From CAZIRF01 sp964541755 (GTDB taxonomy: Bacteria > Spirochaetota > Spirochaetia > Treponematales > Breznakiellaceae), in assembly GCA_964541755.1 (NCBI GenBank), contig CAZIRF010000006.1, positions 35,064-99,063 of the forward strand: a DNA stretch of 64,000 nucleotides, written 5' to 3'. The position numbers and the translations under genes are program-made. Below are positions 49,868-59,180 of this stretch, piece after piece (the first letter of the stretch is position 1; every line of letters begins with the position of its first letter). The notes under the pieces were generated by a model, which worked only from the letters and a program-made list of their open reading frames with translations, was not told the origin of the DNA and searched no databases.

Positions 49868-52759
49868 ATGAGTTCTGTTCAGGAGATGCAATCATCAAAA
49901 GTTGGGCCCGGGTTGTCCTCTTCCCTTGCCTGTGCCCTTTTTTCCTTCGAGCGCGATGAAGGGGGCCGGGTGACAGATCTGCGGGTTCTCGAAGCGAACG
50001 AAGCCTTTTTGGCGTTTTCCGGGGCGGAAGACCGGGGCTTGATCAACGAAGCCGGTTCAAAGCTGTTTTCGGGCTCTCTCATCCCCTCGTTCAAGTGGCA
50101 GGAAGTCCTCCTTCCCCTCAGCGAGGCTGGCCAGTCCCCGCTTGTCCTTGAATACCTGGAGCCCACCAGCGGCTTTTGTTTTCGCATCGAGGCTTTTTCG
50201 CTTGGTGCGGGGACCCTCACGTTTTCCTGCCTCGATGTTTCGGGCGACAAGGAAGAGGAGCGGGAATTGCGGGCGAGCCATCAGCGCCTCGTGTCGATTC
50301 TCGACACCATTCCCCAGGCGGTCTTCTGGAAGGACCGTGAAGGAATTTACCGCGGCTGCAATCGCGTGTTTGCCCGCAATATCGGGCTTGAAGACGGGCA
50401 GGAAGTCATTGGTAAAGGGGATAGTGAACTGCCCCTCCCCGCCGACCTTGCCGCCGCCTACCGCGAGGACGATCGGGAGGTCCTGGAATCCGCTCAGGTG
50501 AAGGCGCATATTCTCGAGCCCCTTGTACACGAGGGCGAACCCTGCCAGTGGCTCGACGTGACCAAGATACCCTTGAAGAATGCCGATGGAGTGGTCGACA
50601 CCCTTTTGGGGGTGTATGAAAACGTCACCGAGCGCAAGCTCGTCGAAGACGCCCTTTTGGAGAGCGAAGCGCGCCTCCAAAAGAGCGCCAATTTCTTGCA
50701 GGAGGTTGTCGAGGCCATCGCCCAGCCCTTCGTGGTTATTGAGGTGGCCGACTACCGCATCAGCCTTGCCAATTCGGCCGCCGGCGGCAGCGAGGCCCTG
50801 GGGAAGTGTTGCTACGAGCACTTCTACCATTTGACCGCCCCGTGCCGTTCGGGGGGGCATGTGTGCCCCATTGAGCGCCTGCGTGCCGAATGCCGCTCTA
50901 CCAGCGTTGAGCATGTCATGCCGGATGAGACGGGTGATACCAAGCATATCCAGGTCAATGCCTGGCCCATGTCGAATGGCAGGGGGCAACTCAAACGGAT
51001 TATCGTCCACCGAATGGATATAAGCGAACGGAAACAGGTGGTGGCAGAACTGCAGCGCTCCGAGGAGCGCTTTCGCTACCTTGTTCAGCACTCGAGCGAC
51101 ATTATTGAAATCATCGATCGTCGCGGAGTGATTCTCTTTGTAAGCGACAGGGTGGGAGACATACTGGGCTATCCGCCTGGTGAGCTTACAGGACACAACT
51201 GTTTTTCGGGCATCCATCCCGAAGATCAGGAGGCGGTGATGACCCTGTTTACCGAAGGGCTCGTCGAAATCGGCGCCATTCGGGACATCGAATACCGCTA
51301 TCGGCATCGGGACGGATCGTGGGTTTGGCTGCACGCGGTGGGGGTCAACCATCTGTACAACCCGGTCATCGGCGGGGTTGTCCTGAATATCCGTGATATA
51401 ACGCAGGCCCGCCAGTCGCGGGAGGAGCTGCAGGCGGCCCGTGAGGCGGCAGATCGCGCGAATCGCTGGAAATCCCGCTTCCTGGCCAACATGAGTCATG
51501 AAGTGCGTACCCCCTTGAACGGGGTGTTGGGTTTTACCGAGCTCCTGTCCCAGACAAGCCTCGACGAAATTCAGCAGCAGTACGTCCACAATGTGCAGGT
51601 CTCAGGCGAAGCCCTCTTGGGGATAGTGAACGACATCCTCGACTTTTCCAAAATTGAGGCCGGCAAGCTGGAGCTTGAACCCGTTTGGGTGGCGTTGATT
51701 CCTCTCCTGCAGGATACGCTTGATATTGTCCGGTGGCATGCCGATCGCAAGGGCCTTTCCCTGCGTATTTTGAGCGACAAGCATCTTCCCCGCCATGTCT
51801 TTGTTGATCCGCTGCGTCTCAAGCAAATACTCATCAATCTCTTGGGCAACGCGGTGAAATTCACCGACCGTGGGGAGGTTCTTCTCTGTCTCGATTTTGA
51901 GGACGGTGAAGGGGCCGGAAACGCCCTCTCGTCCGGGGCGGGGAGGGGGCAGTTTGCCTTTGCCGTACAAGATACAGGTATGGGGATACCCGAGCAGCAC
52001 CTTGAAACGATATTCAAGGCTTTCATGCAGGCGGACAATTCGACAAGCAGGAAATTTGGAGGGACGGGGCTGGGCCTGGTCATCTCGAATTTGCTCGCAC
52101 GAAAGATGGGTAGTCATATTGGCGTTGAAAGTCGAGAGGGCGAGGGGAGCCGTTTTTACTTTACCCTCGAACTTGAATGGCGGGAAGCTGCCTCGGAGGG
52201 GCCGATGTCGGCCGAGTCGATAAAGGTTGGGCCGATCGCCACGGGCTCCACGGCGGGAAGTGGTGATACCGTTTCCCCGAGGGCTCTCAATCCGGAAGCT
52301 TCTACTGAGGGGGGACATTCCCCGGTACGTACTTTGCGGCCTGTTGTGCTGGTGGCAGAGGATGTCGAGATGAATCTCGTCCTCGTCAAGACCTTTATTC
52401 GACGCATGCGTCCCGATGTCCAGGTAATCGGGGTTGCCGATGGCAAGGCCGCCTGTGAGGTTCTGTCGGAACATCGGGTAGATCTGATATTCATGGATGT
52501 GCAGATGCCGGTTATGGATGGCCTCGTGGCGACGGCGCAAATACGCGCCATGGAGGCTTCCGGCAAGTGGGCCGATGGGCAAGGAGTGTCGGCCGCCGAC
52601 GAAGCTGGCCGGCATGTACCCATCGTCGCCCTCACTGCGGGTGCCATAGAAGAGGAGAAGGAGCGGGCTCTCGCCTGTGGTATGGATGATTTTCTTACGA
52701 AGCCCATAGATATTTCGGCCTTCCGGGAAACCCTGGATCGCTGGCTTCCGGCTCCTTGA
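49868..52759 (+). CDS. Hybrid sensor histidine kinase with multiple PAS domains
   Basis: 963 residues, soluble (no signal peptide or membrane helix). Order: N-terminal PAS-like (10-130), PAS (131-260), PAS-like with a Cys cluster (261-390: C314, C315, C326 and C333 with H318, H321), PAS (395-515: DGSWVWLHAVGVNHL), kinase (LANMSHEVRTPLNG with His544; HATPase motifs ILINLLGNAVKF, DTGMGIPEQ, GTGLGLVISNLL) and a receiver domain (VLVAEDVEMNLVLVKTF, phospho-Asp877 in FMDVQMP). No output domain, so it must pass phosphate to another protein. Divergent from the fucose operon. Signals unknown; the Cys-rich PAS could bind metal or haem (inference). Confidence 0.92.
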   Translation: MSSVQEMQSSKVGPGLSSSLACALFSFERDEGGRVTDLRVLEANEAFLAFSGAEDRGLINEAGSKLFSGSLIPSFKWQEVLLPLSEAGQSPLVLEYLEPTSGFCFRIEAFSLGAGTLTFSCLDVSGDKEEERELRASHQRLVSILDTIPQAVFWKDREGIYRGCNRVFARNIGLEDGQEVIGKGDSELPLPADLAAAYREDDREVLESAQVKAHILEPLVHEGEPCQWLDVTKIPLKNADGVVDTLLGVYENVTERKLVEDALLESEARLQKSANFLQEVVEAIAQPFVVIEVADYRISLANSAAGGSEALGKCCYEHFYHLTAPCRSGGHVCPIERLRAECRSTSVEHVMPDETGDTKHIQVNAWPMSNGRGQLKRIIVHRMDISERKQVVAELQRSEERFRYLVQHSSDIIEIIDRRGVILFVSDRVGDILGYPPGELTGHNCFSGIHPEDQEAVMTLFTEGLVEIGAIRDIEYRYRHRDGSWVWLHAVGVNHLYNPVIGGVVLNIRDITQARQSREELQAAREAADRANRWKSRFLANMSHEVRTPLNGVLGFTELLSQTSLDEIQQQYVHNVQVSGEALLGIVNDILDFSKIEAGKLELEPVWVALIPLLQDTLDIVRWHADRKGLSLRILSDKHLPRHVFVDPLRLKQILINLLGNAVKFTDRGEVLLCLDFEDGEGAGNALSSGAGRGQFAFAVQDTGMGIPEQHLETIFKAFMQADNSTSRKFGGTGLGLVISNLLARKMGSHIGVESREGEGSRFYFTLELEWREAASEGPMSAESIKVGPIATGSTAGSGDTVSPRALNPEASTEGGHSPVRTLRPVVLVAEDVEMNLVLVKTFIRRMRPDVQVIGVADGKAACEVLSEHRVDLIFMDVQMPVMDGLVATAQIRAMEASGKWADGQGVSAADEAGRHVPIVALTAGAIEEEKERALACGMDDFLTKPIDISAFRETLDRWLPAP

Positions 52760-52922
52760 ACGCTGTCGCGGGGGAGGGCCGCCTTTGATCGCTGCCCGGC
52801 AATGCGGGATGAGGGACCGCTTGCGGCCTCCTTTACACGACTTCGCTGTTTCGGATACTATGAAGGGGTCTATGCGCCAACCGTACTTCGGCTGGCCAGG
52901 CCAGATTATCGAGGAGTCGCCC

Positions 52923-53114
52923 ATGATCTTTCCCGTAGAAGAGCTCATCGAATACAAGTCGAACATGTATGAGATAACCTGCGCATCCAGCCGCCGCGCC
53001 TGGCAGCTGTCCATGCTCAACGATCCCGAGATCGAAAAAAATGATGGCAAGGTCGTCTCCCTCGCCGCACGCCAGGTATTCCAGGACGCCATTCAGTTCA
53101 AACTCGAAGAATAG
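52923..53114 (+). CDS. rpoZ: RNA polymerase omega subunit-like protein
   Basis: 63 residues from MIFPVE with GAGGAG upstream. The segment SNMYEITCASSRRAWQLSML, then KVVSLAARQVFQDAI, resembles the N-terminal core of omega: an ARRARQL-like helix and a V.LA..EV end. Spirochaete omega proteins are short, and this gene lies immediately before miaA as in other spirochaetes. If right, it helps assemble RNA polymerase. The start is chosen for its ribosome site over upstream ATGs. Confidence 0.6.
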   Translation: MIFPVEELIEYKSNMYEITCASSRRAWQLSMLNDPEIEKNDGKVVSLAARQVFQDAIQFKLEE

Positions 53115-53122
53115 CGCCTTTC

Positions 53123-54097
53123 ATGTCCGGTCCCATACCCGTCCTCCTCCTCTTTGGTCCAACCGCATCGGGGAAGACCGCCATCCTCGAGGAGCTCTTT
53201 ACCGGGCCGGACGCCATCCCCGCAGAGGTCGTCTCGGCCGATTCCATGCAGGTCTACCGTGGCATGGACATTGGGACGGCCAAGCCCGATACCGCCCTTT
53301 GTGCGGCCTTGCCACACCATCTTGTCGATGTATGCAATCCCGATGAACAGTTCAGTGTAGGTGATTTCGTCCGCCTGGCCGATGGGTATTGCCCCGCTAT
53401 ATGGCGCCGTGGCGCCCTTCCGGTGCTCTCGGGGGGGACGGCCTTCTACCTCAAGCTCTTTCGGGAGGGCTTGCCTGAAGCCCCTCCTGCCAATCCCCTC
53501 GTACGGGAGGCGGTTGCTGCCGACTTCGCTGCCCGTGGAGCTGCCGCCCTCTACGAAGACCTCTGCACACTCGATCCGGTAGCCGCTGCACGCATTCACC
53601 CCAATGACCATTACCGCATACAGCGTGCCCTTGAAGTCTGTAGGGGCAGCGGGCGTGCCCTGAGCTCCTTTTCCCGCAATGCGGACGATAGCTCCCGCCC
53701 CTCATACCGATTCCTCTCCGTACACCTCGTCCGGGAGCGCGCTTCCCTCTACCAGCGTATAGACCGGCGCTGCGCAGACATGTTCCGTGCCGGTCTTGCG
53801 GAAGAGGTCTCGGCCCTCTTTTCCAGGGGCTATACGGCGAGCGACCCGGGCATGAAGGCCATCGGGTATCGGGAGTTCTTTGGCGAGGACGGCAGGCTCT
53901 GCCCCTCGCTGGGAGACCCCGCTGTCCTGGCCTCCATCGAGGCCCTTGTCGCCCGCAATTCGCGGCGCTACGCCAAACGACAGGAGTCCTTTTTCGCCGC
54001 CCTTGGCGATCGACTCTGTATCGATCTGGATCGTGAAGCCCCTGCAGAAGCCCGCTCCCGGCTCAATATGGCCATAAACACCTTCCTCAAAGCCTGA
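53123..54097 (+). CDS. miaA: tRNA dimethylallyltransferase
   Basis: 324 residues. Adds dimethylallyl to A37 of tRNAs reading U-starting codons. Walker-type loop LLLFGPTASGKTAILEELF at the start, ADSMQVYRGMDIGTAKPD (substrate motif), PHHLVDVCNPDEQFSVGDF and GGTAFYLKLFREG follow; later HPNDHYRIQRALEV and IGYREFFGEDG. Family-normal length. MtaB, acting on A37 of other tRNAs, is also in the window. The gene follows the omega-like gene by eight bases. Confidence 0.95.
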   Translation: MSGPIPVLLLFGPTASGKTAILEELFTGPDAIPAEVVSADSMQVYRGMDIGTAKPDTALCAALPHHLVDVCNPDEQFSVGDFVRLADGYCPAIWRRGALPVLSGGTAFYLKLFREGLPEAPPANPLVREAVAADFAARGAAALYEDLCTLDPVAAARIHPNDHYRIQRALEVCRGSGRALSSFSRNADDSSRPSYRFLSVHLVRERASLYQRIDRRCADMFRAGLAEEVSALFSRGYTASDPGMKAIGYREFFGEDGRLCPSLGDPAVLASIEALVARNSRRYAKRQESFFAALGDRLCIDLDREAPAEARSRLNMAINTFLKA

Positions 54098-54134
54098 CCG
54101 GAAGCGTACTATCAGTCTACCGGACCCTTCTCTC

Positions 54135-54163
54135 TTGACCTTTTGTGCCGCCTGTTGCATACT
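54135..54163 (+). promoter_or_regulatory. Promoter of the 29-residue ribosomal-type protein
   Basis: TTGACC (54135-54140), 17 bases, CATACT (54158-54163), both close to consensus at ideal spacing; predicted start near 54170 and a leader of about 70 bases. Confidence 0.55.
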
Positions 54164-54239
54164 CATGGCCGTGCCGTCCGGGTGTCCTCCGTTACAGGGG
54201 CGGGGGCGGGATTTATTCTTTACTCAAGGAGATTGCAAA

Positions 54240-54329
54240 GTGCCCTGCGGAAGAAAGCGCAAGCTCAAGAAAATTGCCACACACAAGCGAAAGAAGAAAC
54301 TCAGAAAGAATCGGCACAAGAACAAGTAG
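54240..54329 (+). CDS. AURKAIP1/COX24-domain small basic protein (mS38-like)
   Basis: 29 codons from a GTG preceded by AAGGAG at 54227-54232. The product begins MPCGRKRKLKKIATHKRKKK and is nearly all Lys, Arg and His. This is the short conserved peptide seen in spirochaetes and related to the C-terminus of the mitochondrial ribosomal protein mS38, so it probably binds the small ribosomal subunit; the function is by homology only. It has its own promoter, ribosome site and terminator. Too short for ordinary gene finding. Confidence 0.75.
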   Translation: MPCGRKRKLKKIATHKRKKKLRKNRHKNK

Positions 54330-54354
54330 AACCTTTTTTTTGTTTGCCAGAAAG

Positions 54355-54418
54355 CCGCGTGCCTGTTATTGACGTCTGCCCATGCAGGCGCACATAGCGG
54401 GGGACGCGGTTTTTTTTT
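54355..54418 (+). terminator. Rho-independent terminator
   Basis: CCGCGT (54355-54360) pairs with ACGCGG (54404-54409), with an inner GCCTG/CAGGC stem (54361-54365 and 54385-54389), followed by nine T. It ends the small ribosomal-type gene. Confidence 0.7.
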
Positions 54419-54476
54419 CTGCGTGTCATCCTTTTATGCCCCGAGGATTTTGCATTGCCGCTCGTGATGAAAGTAC

Positions 54477-54530
54477 TTCGATTTTATGGGCAGAGGGGAT
54501 ATACTGATGGGGTCCTGTCCGATGACAGGG
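54477..54530 (+). promoter_or_regulatory. dxs promoter with an initial hairpin
   Basis: TTCGAT (54477-54482), 17 bases, TATACT (54500-54505). The expected start near 54512 is followed at once by CCTGTC-CGAT-GACAGG (54515-54530), a six-base stem at the message end. The rest of the 290-base gap before dxs holds no convincing gene. Confidence 0.5.
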
Positions 54531-54618
54531 TGCATTTTGCGAAGGAGTCCCGCTTCGAGGTGGAGCGGCTCCTCAAGTCCCAAGCCGATGTCCGGAGTGT
54601 TCCGGAAAACGGGAGCCT

Positions 54619-56520
54619 ATGCCTGCGTCGATTCTCTCTACCATTCAATCTCCGGCCGATATCAAACGGCTTCCCAAAAAACATCTCGCCGCCCTTGCCG
54701 CCGAGATTCGTATGCGTATTGTCTCTGCGACGGGCAAAAACGGGGGGCATGTCGCCTCAAATTTGGGTATCGTCGAGCTCACTCTGGCCCTCCATCGCGT
54801 CTTCGATACCCCGGCCGACAAGATAGTTTGGGATGTGGGGCATCAGTGTTACGCTCACAAAATGCTCACCGGGCGGGCAGGACAGTTCGGTGCGCTGCGC
54901 AAGCGGGGGGGGCTCTCGGGATTTCCCAAGCGCAGCGAGAGCGATCACGATGCCTTCGATACCGGGCACTCGTCGACATCGGTGTCGGCTGCCCTGGGGC
55001 TCTTGGCCTCGGGCTCGGTGCCGCACGCGGTAGCCGTTATCGGGGACGGGGCCCTTACCGGTGGCATGGCGTACGAGGCCCTTTCGCACGCGGGCCAGCT
55101 GGGCCTTCCCCTCGTCGTCGTCCTCAACGACAACAAGATGTCCATAGACCGCAACGTGGGCGGCCTTTCGCGCCACTTGAGTCAACTGTCCATGACCGCA
55201 CCCTATCAGCGGGTCCGCCGTCTTGTCGATCGGGCCGTTCGCTGTATGCCCCTCTTTGGCGAACAGCTCTTTCGCCTCATGATGCGCTTCAAGCGCGGTG
55301 TCAAGGGTCTTTTCTATGATAACAATTTCTTCGTCGATCTGGGCTTTGAGTATGTCGGCCCCATCGACGGCCATCGTCTGGGCGAACTGGAAGAGGTGTT
55401 GCTTGACGCAAAGCGCCTTGAGCGACCCGTTGTTGTCCATGTGATGACGCAGAAGGGCCGTGGCTATGAGTTTGCAGAGGACGACCCTTCCTCCTTCCAC
55501 GGGATCGGTCCCTATTCGATCCTCGATGGCAAAGTGGAGCGATCAAGCGGTTTTTCCTTTACCGATGCCTATGCCAAGGCCCTCCTTGACCTCGCCGGCC
55601 GCGATGAGCGGGTCTGTGCCCTCACGGCGGCCATGGAGAAGGGCACTGGGCTTGCCCGCTTTCATCGCACGTATCCGGGGCGTTTCTACGACGTGGGTAT
55701 TGCCGAACAGCACGAGACTACCTTTGCAGCGGGGCTCGCGGCTGGCGGCAAGCGGCCGATTGTCTCGGTTTACTCGACCTTTCTCCAGCGTTCTCTCGAT
55801 CAAGTTATCCATGACGTGGCGATCCCGGCCCTTCCGGTGACCTTTGCCCTCGACCGCAGCGGCTTTGTCCCCGACGACGGCGAAACCCACCAGGGCCTCT
55901 TTGACCTTGCCCTCTTGCGTGCGGTGCCGAACATGACCATCTACTGTCCGGCGAGCGCGGGGGAATTGGCTCTGATGTTGGAGGCGGCCGTTTCGCAGGG
56001 GCTTCCCGCGGCCATCCGCTATCCCAAGACAGCCTGCCCGCCGGAGTGCGGGGCCTTTGCCGAACCCCTTGTTGCCGGCCGCGGGGTCTTTATCCGCGAT
56101 ACGGGTGCCCCCATTGTCCTCGCGGGCACCGGAAGCCTGTACCCCGAACTCCTGCGCGCTGCCGACGAGCTCGGGGCGCAGGGTCTGCACGTTGATCTCT
56201 ATAACCTGCGTTATGCCAAGCCCCTCGATATCGACTGGCTCGCTTCCCGTCTCGCACAGCGCGCACTTTTCTGCTTCTTTGAAGAGGGGGTTGCCCAAGC
56301 CGGGGTGGGCGAGTACCTCGCATCGGCCCTTCACGGAAAGCTCCCGGAGCTTGCCGTTGTCTGTCGCGGTGCCCCCGACTCCTTCCCCGAGCAAGCCACG
56401 CGCGCCGAACTTCTCGCGGAGGCAGCCCTTGACGCGGCCGGTATCATCTCCTGTGTCGAAGAGGCCATTCAGTCCGTTCCCTTGCCGGTCAAACAACACA
56501 CAGCGGGGAGGGCCGGCTGA
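54619..56520 (+). CDS. dxs: 1-deoxy-D-xylulose-5-phosphate synthase
   Basis: 633 residues; condenses pyruvate and glyceraldehyde-3-phosphate with ThDP, the first step of the MEP isoprenoid route. Seen: GHVASNLGIVELTLALH, WDVGHQCYAHKMLTG, GHSSTSVSAALG, ALTGGMAYEAL (GDG-ThDP loop), PIDGHRL, DVGIAEQHETTFAAGLA and DRSGFVPDDGETHQG. Full length with intact catalytic His and Glu. MEP products supply the prenyl donor used by MiaA. Ribosome site GGGAG precedes the ATG. Overlaps folP by TGATG. Confidence 0.96.
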   Translation: MPASILSTIQSPADIKRLPKKHLAALAAEIRMRIVSATGKNGGHVASNLGIVELTLALHRVFDTPADKIVWDVGHQCYAHKMLTGRAGQFGALRKRGGLSGFPKRSESDHDAFDTGHSSTSVSAALGLLASGSVPHAVAVIGDGALTGGMAYEALSHAGQLGLPLVVVLNDNKMSIDRNVGGLSRHLSQLSMTAPYQRVRRLVDRAVRCMPLFGEQLFRLMMRFKRGVKGLFYDNNFFVDLGFEYVGPIDGHRLGELEEVLLDAKRLERPVVVHVMTQKGRGYEFAEDDPSSFHGIGPYSILDGKVERSSGFSFTDAYAKALLDLAGRDERVCALTAAMEKGTGLARFHRTYPGRFYDVGIAEQHETTFAAGLAAGGKRPIVSVYSTFLQRSLDQVIHDVAIPALPVTFALDRSGFVPDDGETHQGLFDLALLRAVPNMTIYCPASAGELALMLEAAVSQGLPAAIRYPKTACPPECGAFAEPLVAGRGVFIRDTGAPIVLAGTGSLYPELLRAADELGAQGLHVDLYNLRYAKPLDIDWLASRLAQRALFCFFEEGVAQAGVGEYLASALHGKLPELAVVCRGAPDSFPEQATRAELLAEAALDAAGIISCVEEAIQSVPLPVKQHTAGRAG

Positions 56521-57371
56521 TGCCCTTTATCCCCCTGGATATCGCCCTGCCCGGCAAGCGGCGCCTCTCTCTAGCGCGCCCCGCGGTCATGGCCATTGTC
56601 AACTGCACCCCCGATTCCTTCTGGGAGGGGAGCCGGGCACTGGGAAAGGCGGCGCTTGAAGCGGCCCTTCGCGCAGAGGCCGCGGGGGCCGACATCATCG
56701 ACTTCGGTTCGGAATCCACGCGTCCCGGAGCGCATACAGTTCCGGTGGATGAAGAGATCGAGCGCCTTGTTCCGGCCATCGAGGCCTTTCGCGCGCGATC
56801 TTCCCTGCCGGTGTCGGTGGATACCCGCAAGGCCCCTGTCGCAGAGGCCGCTATCGCAGCCGGGGCCGATATCGTCAATGATGTAAGTGCCCTCTCGTAC
56901 GATCCGGCTATCGGGCCGCTCTGCGCGCGAACGGGGGCGGCTCTGGTCCTCATGCACATGAAGGGCGACCCTGAAAACATGCAGAAAGAGCCCTTTTATG
57001 AGTCGGTTGTGGACGAGGTCCGCAGGCAGCTCGAAATAGCCCTTCACAGGGCCCTCGATTGCGGGGTTCCGGCCGATGCCCTCATAATGGACCCCGGTTT
57101 CGGCTTTGGGAAGCGACTCGAAGATAACCTGGATCTCCTTTCACAGCTTGCCCAAAGCGTCCCGTCGGGCTATCCTGTCCTTGTCGGTATGTCGCGAAAA
57201 TCGATGATAGGGGCCCTGTGCCGGCGCGAAGCGCCCGACCGCCTTGCCGGCACTGTTGCGGCTCATACCCTGGCCCTGTGTCAGGGTGCACAGATACTGC
57301 GGGTACACGATGTGGCAGAGGCCGTCGACAGCATAGCGGTATGGATGGCCGTGGAGGGACGCAAAAAGTGA
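56520..57371 (+). CDS. folP: Dihydropteroate synthase
   Basis: 283 residues. Joins p-aminobenzoate to the pterin pyrophosphate in folate synthesis; the sulfonamide target. Motifs: VMAIVNCTPDSFWEGS (loop 1), DIIDFGSESTRPGAHTV (loop 2), PVSVDTRKAPVAEAAI, DIVNDVSAL, LMHMKGDPENMQ and IMDPGFGFGKRLEDN, then the Lys region VLVGMSRKSMIG. All core loops intact. TGATG overlap with dxs and GTGA overlap with cdaA. Confidence 0.95.
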   Translation: MPFIPLDIALPGKRRLSLARPAVMAIVNCTPDSFWEGSRALGKAALEAALRAEAAGADIIDFGSESTRPGAHTVPVDEEIERLVPAIEAFRARSSLPVSVDTRKAPVAEAAIAAGADIVNDVSALSYDPAIGPLCARTGAALVLMHMKGDPENMQKEPFYESVVDEVRRQLEIALHRALDCGVPADALIMDPGFGFGKRLEDNLDLLSQLAQSVPSGYPVLVGMSRKSMIGALCRREAPDRLAGTVAAHTLALCQGAQILRVHDVAEAVDSIAVWMAVEGRKK

Positions 57372-58189
57372 ATGTGCTCGATTATATCGTCTCGTTATAC
57401 GACGTCGTACGGCCCATTATCGACATCCTCATTCTTGCCTTTTTGCTCTACAAGGCCTGGGAGCTCCTTGTTCGTACCCAGGCCGTTCAGCTCATAAAGG
57501 GCGCCGGACTCCTCGCGCTTCTCTATGGCCTTGCCTTCGTTCTGCGCTTGAGTACCCTGCAGTGGATACTCAACTTCCTCGCGCCGGGTCTCTTTATCGG
57601 TATTGCCATCATCTTCCAGCCGGAACTGCGCAAGATCTTCATGAAGCTCGGCCAGGGGGAGTGGTTTGCCTCCGGGCAGAGCACGAGTAGCGATCAGCTT
57701 GAATCGGCCGTGAACGCTGCGGAGATTCTCGCCCGTCAAAAGCGGGGGGCGCTCATGGTTTTTCCGCGAAAAACCGGCATCAAGCATATCGTTGATACGG
57801 GGACGCGCCTCAATGCCGATCTCACTTCGGCCTTGATTATCAGTATTTTTGCCTTCGATGGGCCCCTGCACGACGGTGCGATCGTCATACAGAACGGAAA
57901 GCTTCAGGCAGCGGGTTGTTTTCTGCCCCTTTCGGAGCAGCAGGACATCCGGAAGAGCTTTGGAACCCGCCATCGGGCAGCTCTGGGGCTCTCGGAGGAG
58001 AGCGATGCGGTCGTTCTGGTTGTTTCGGAGGAGACCGGCGCCCTGTCTCTTGCCTGGGATTCACGGCTCTACTACGATTTGACGCCTTCGAATCTCGCTC
58101 GGCGCCTCAAGGACCTCATGGAACGCAGCGATCGTCATGTAAAGGCCGAAGAGCGCGCCGACGTCAAGGAGAACTTCCTTGAAATATAG
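57368..58189 (+). CDS. cdaA: Diadenylate cyclase CdaA
   Basis: 273 residues from a GTG (GGAGGG upstream). Makes cyclic di-AMP from two ATP. Three membrane helices (about 10-90: PIIDILILAFLLYKAWELL, GLLALLYGLAFVLRL, LNFLAPGLFIGIAIIF) then a DAC domain with IFAFDGPLHDGAIVIQNGKL (DGA) and FGTRHRAALGLSEESDAVVL (RHR), the catalytic pair. Followed by its usual partner, a YbbR protein. The second messenger typically sets potassium and osmotic balance and wall growth. Confidence 0.95.
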   Translation: MNVLDYIVSLYDVVRPIIDILILAFLLYKAWELLVRTQAVQLIKGAGLLALLYGLAFVLRLSTLQWILNFLAPGLFIGIAIIFQPELRKIFMKLGQGEWFASGQSTSSDQLESAVNAAEILARQKRGALMVFPRKTGIKHIVDTGTRLNADLTSALIISIFAFDGPLHDGAIVIQNGKLQAAGCFLPLSEQQDIRKSFGTRHRAALGLSEESDAVVLVVSEETGALSLAWDSRLYYDLTPSNLARRLKDLMERSDRHVKAEERADVKENFLEI

Positions 58190-59180
58190 TCGTATTTTCG
58201 AACGATTGCTCCACAATTGGCCGGCAAAGATACTCTCCCTTGCTGCAGCAATCGTCCTCTTTTTTGTCTATCGCATGAGTACCTTGGAGGAGCGCTTTAT
58301 TTCGGTGCCGCTCCAGGTCCCTCTCAACGGGGAACTCGTTCCCGCCAGTGATTGGCCCCGAACGGTACGGGTGTCTTTGCGTGGCGAGTCCAACAGTATC
58401 TACCCGGTTCTCGAAGACGATATCGAGGCCCGCCTCGATTTTTCGGGGGTGGAGGAAGAGGGGATAACCAAGGCGGCGGTCATCATCAACAAGCGGGGTA
58501 TCGCAGCCAGCCTCGAAACCCTGGAGATCCATGTGGAACCCTCCGAAATTTCCCTGGCTCTGGAGTATCGTGATGAGCGCATGGTCTCGGTGACACCTTC
58601 GTTCAGGGGCTACCTCGAGACGGGGTGGGAGCTCTCTACCTGGACGATTGAGCCGGCCATGGTTACTGTGTCGGGGCCGGCATCGCGTATTGCCCGCCTC
58701 GAGAGCATCTCGACCGAGGTTATCGAACTCGGTGGACGCAAAGAGGCCTTTTCCCAGAGTGTGCGTTTGCTCAGTTTGGATCCCTTGGTTCGACTTTCGG
58801 GCGACGGGACCGTTGTTTTTACCGCCGTTATTGGCGAGGCGACGCTGGAGCGGGACATGGGGCCTCTTCCGGTGCGTTTGAATGGACTCGAAGAGCGTTT
58901 CAGCGCTCTGGTCGACACGCCGGCGGTGAGCCTGCGCCTGCAGGGGCCCTGGCCTCGGTTGGAGCCCCTTGAACTGCAGCCCGGATCGCTCTATGTGGAT
59001 TGCGATGAAATCGATGAGGCGGGAGTGTATCGGCTTCCGGTCCAGACTTCCTTGCCTTCTTTTGTAAAGCTCCTCCGTATTCAACCGGCCGAGCTCCTCG
59101 TGACCGTCGTGCCCCGTCCCCCCGAGATCTCCACATCGGCCGTCGACACCGATGTCGTAGGGGAAGAGGAGGAGCGGTGA
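58179..59180 (+). CDS. cdaR: YbbR/CdaR-domain protein, CdaA partner
   Basis: 333 residues from a TTG that overlaps cdaA by 11 bases, with AAGGAG upstream. N-terminal helix WPAKILSLAAAIVLFFVYRM anchors it; the outer part holds several YbbR repeats (about 40-310), for example VSLRGESNSIYPVLEDDIEARLDFS and VTVSGPASRIARLESI. Such proteins regulate the diadenylate cyclase. No unusual features. Confidence 0.85.
   Translation: MKYSRIFERLLHNWPAKILSLAAAIVLFFVYRMSTLEERFISVPLQVPLNGELVPASDWPRTVRVSLRGESNSIYPVLEDDIEARLDFSGVEEEGITKAAVIINKRGIAASLETLEIHVEPSEISLALEYRDERMVSVTPSFRGYLETGWELSTWTIEPAMVTVSGPASRIARLESISTEVIELGGRKEAFSQSVRLLSLDPLVRLSGDGTVVFTAVIGEATLERDMGPLPVRLNGLEERFSALVDTPAVSLRLQGPWPRLEPLELQPGSLYVDCDEIDEAGVYRLPVQTSLPSFVKLLRIQPAELLVTVVPRPPEISTSAVDTDVVGEEEER

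Noticed and set aside
54455..54618. Frame MKVLRFYGQRGYTDG... upstream of dxs
   Set aside because: It begins upstream of the predicted promoter start and continues in the wrong frame through dxs; no family resemblance. The region fits promoter and leader better.
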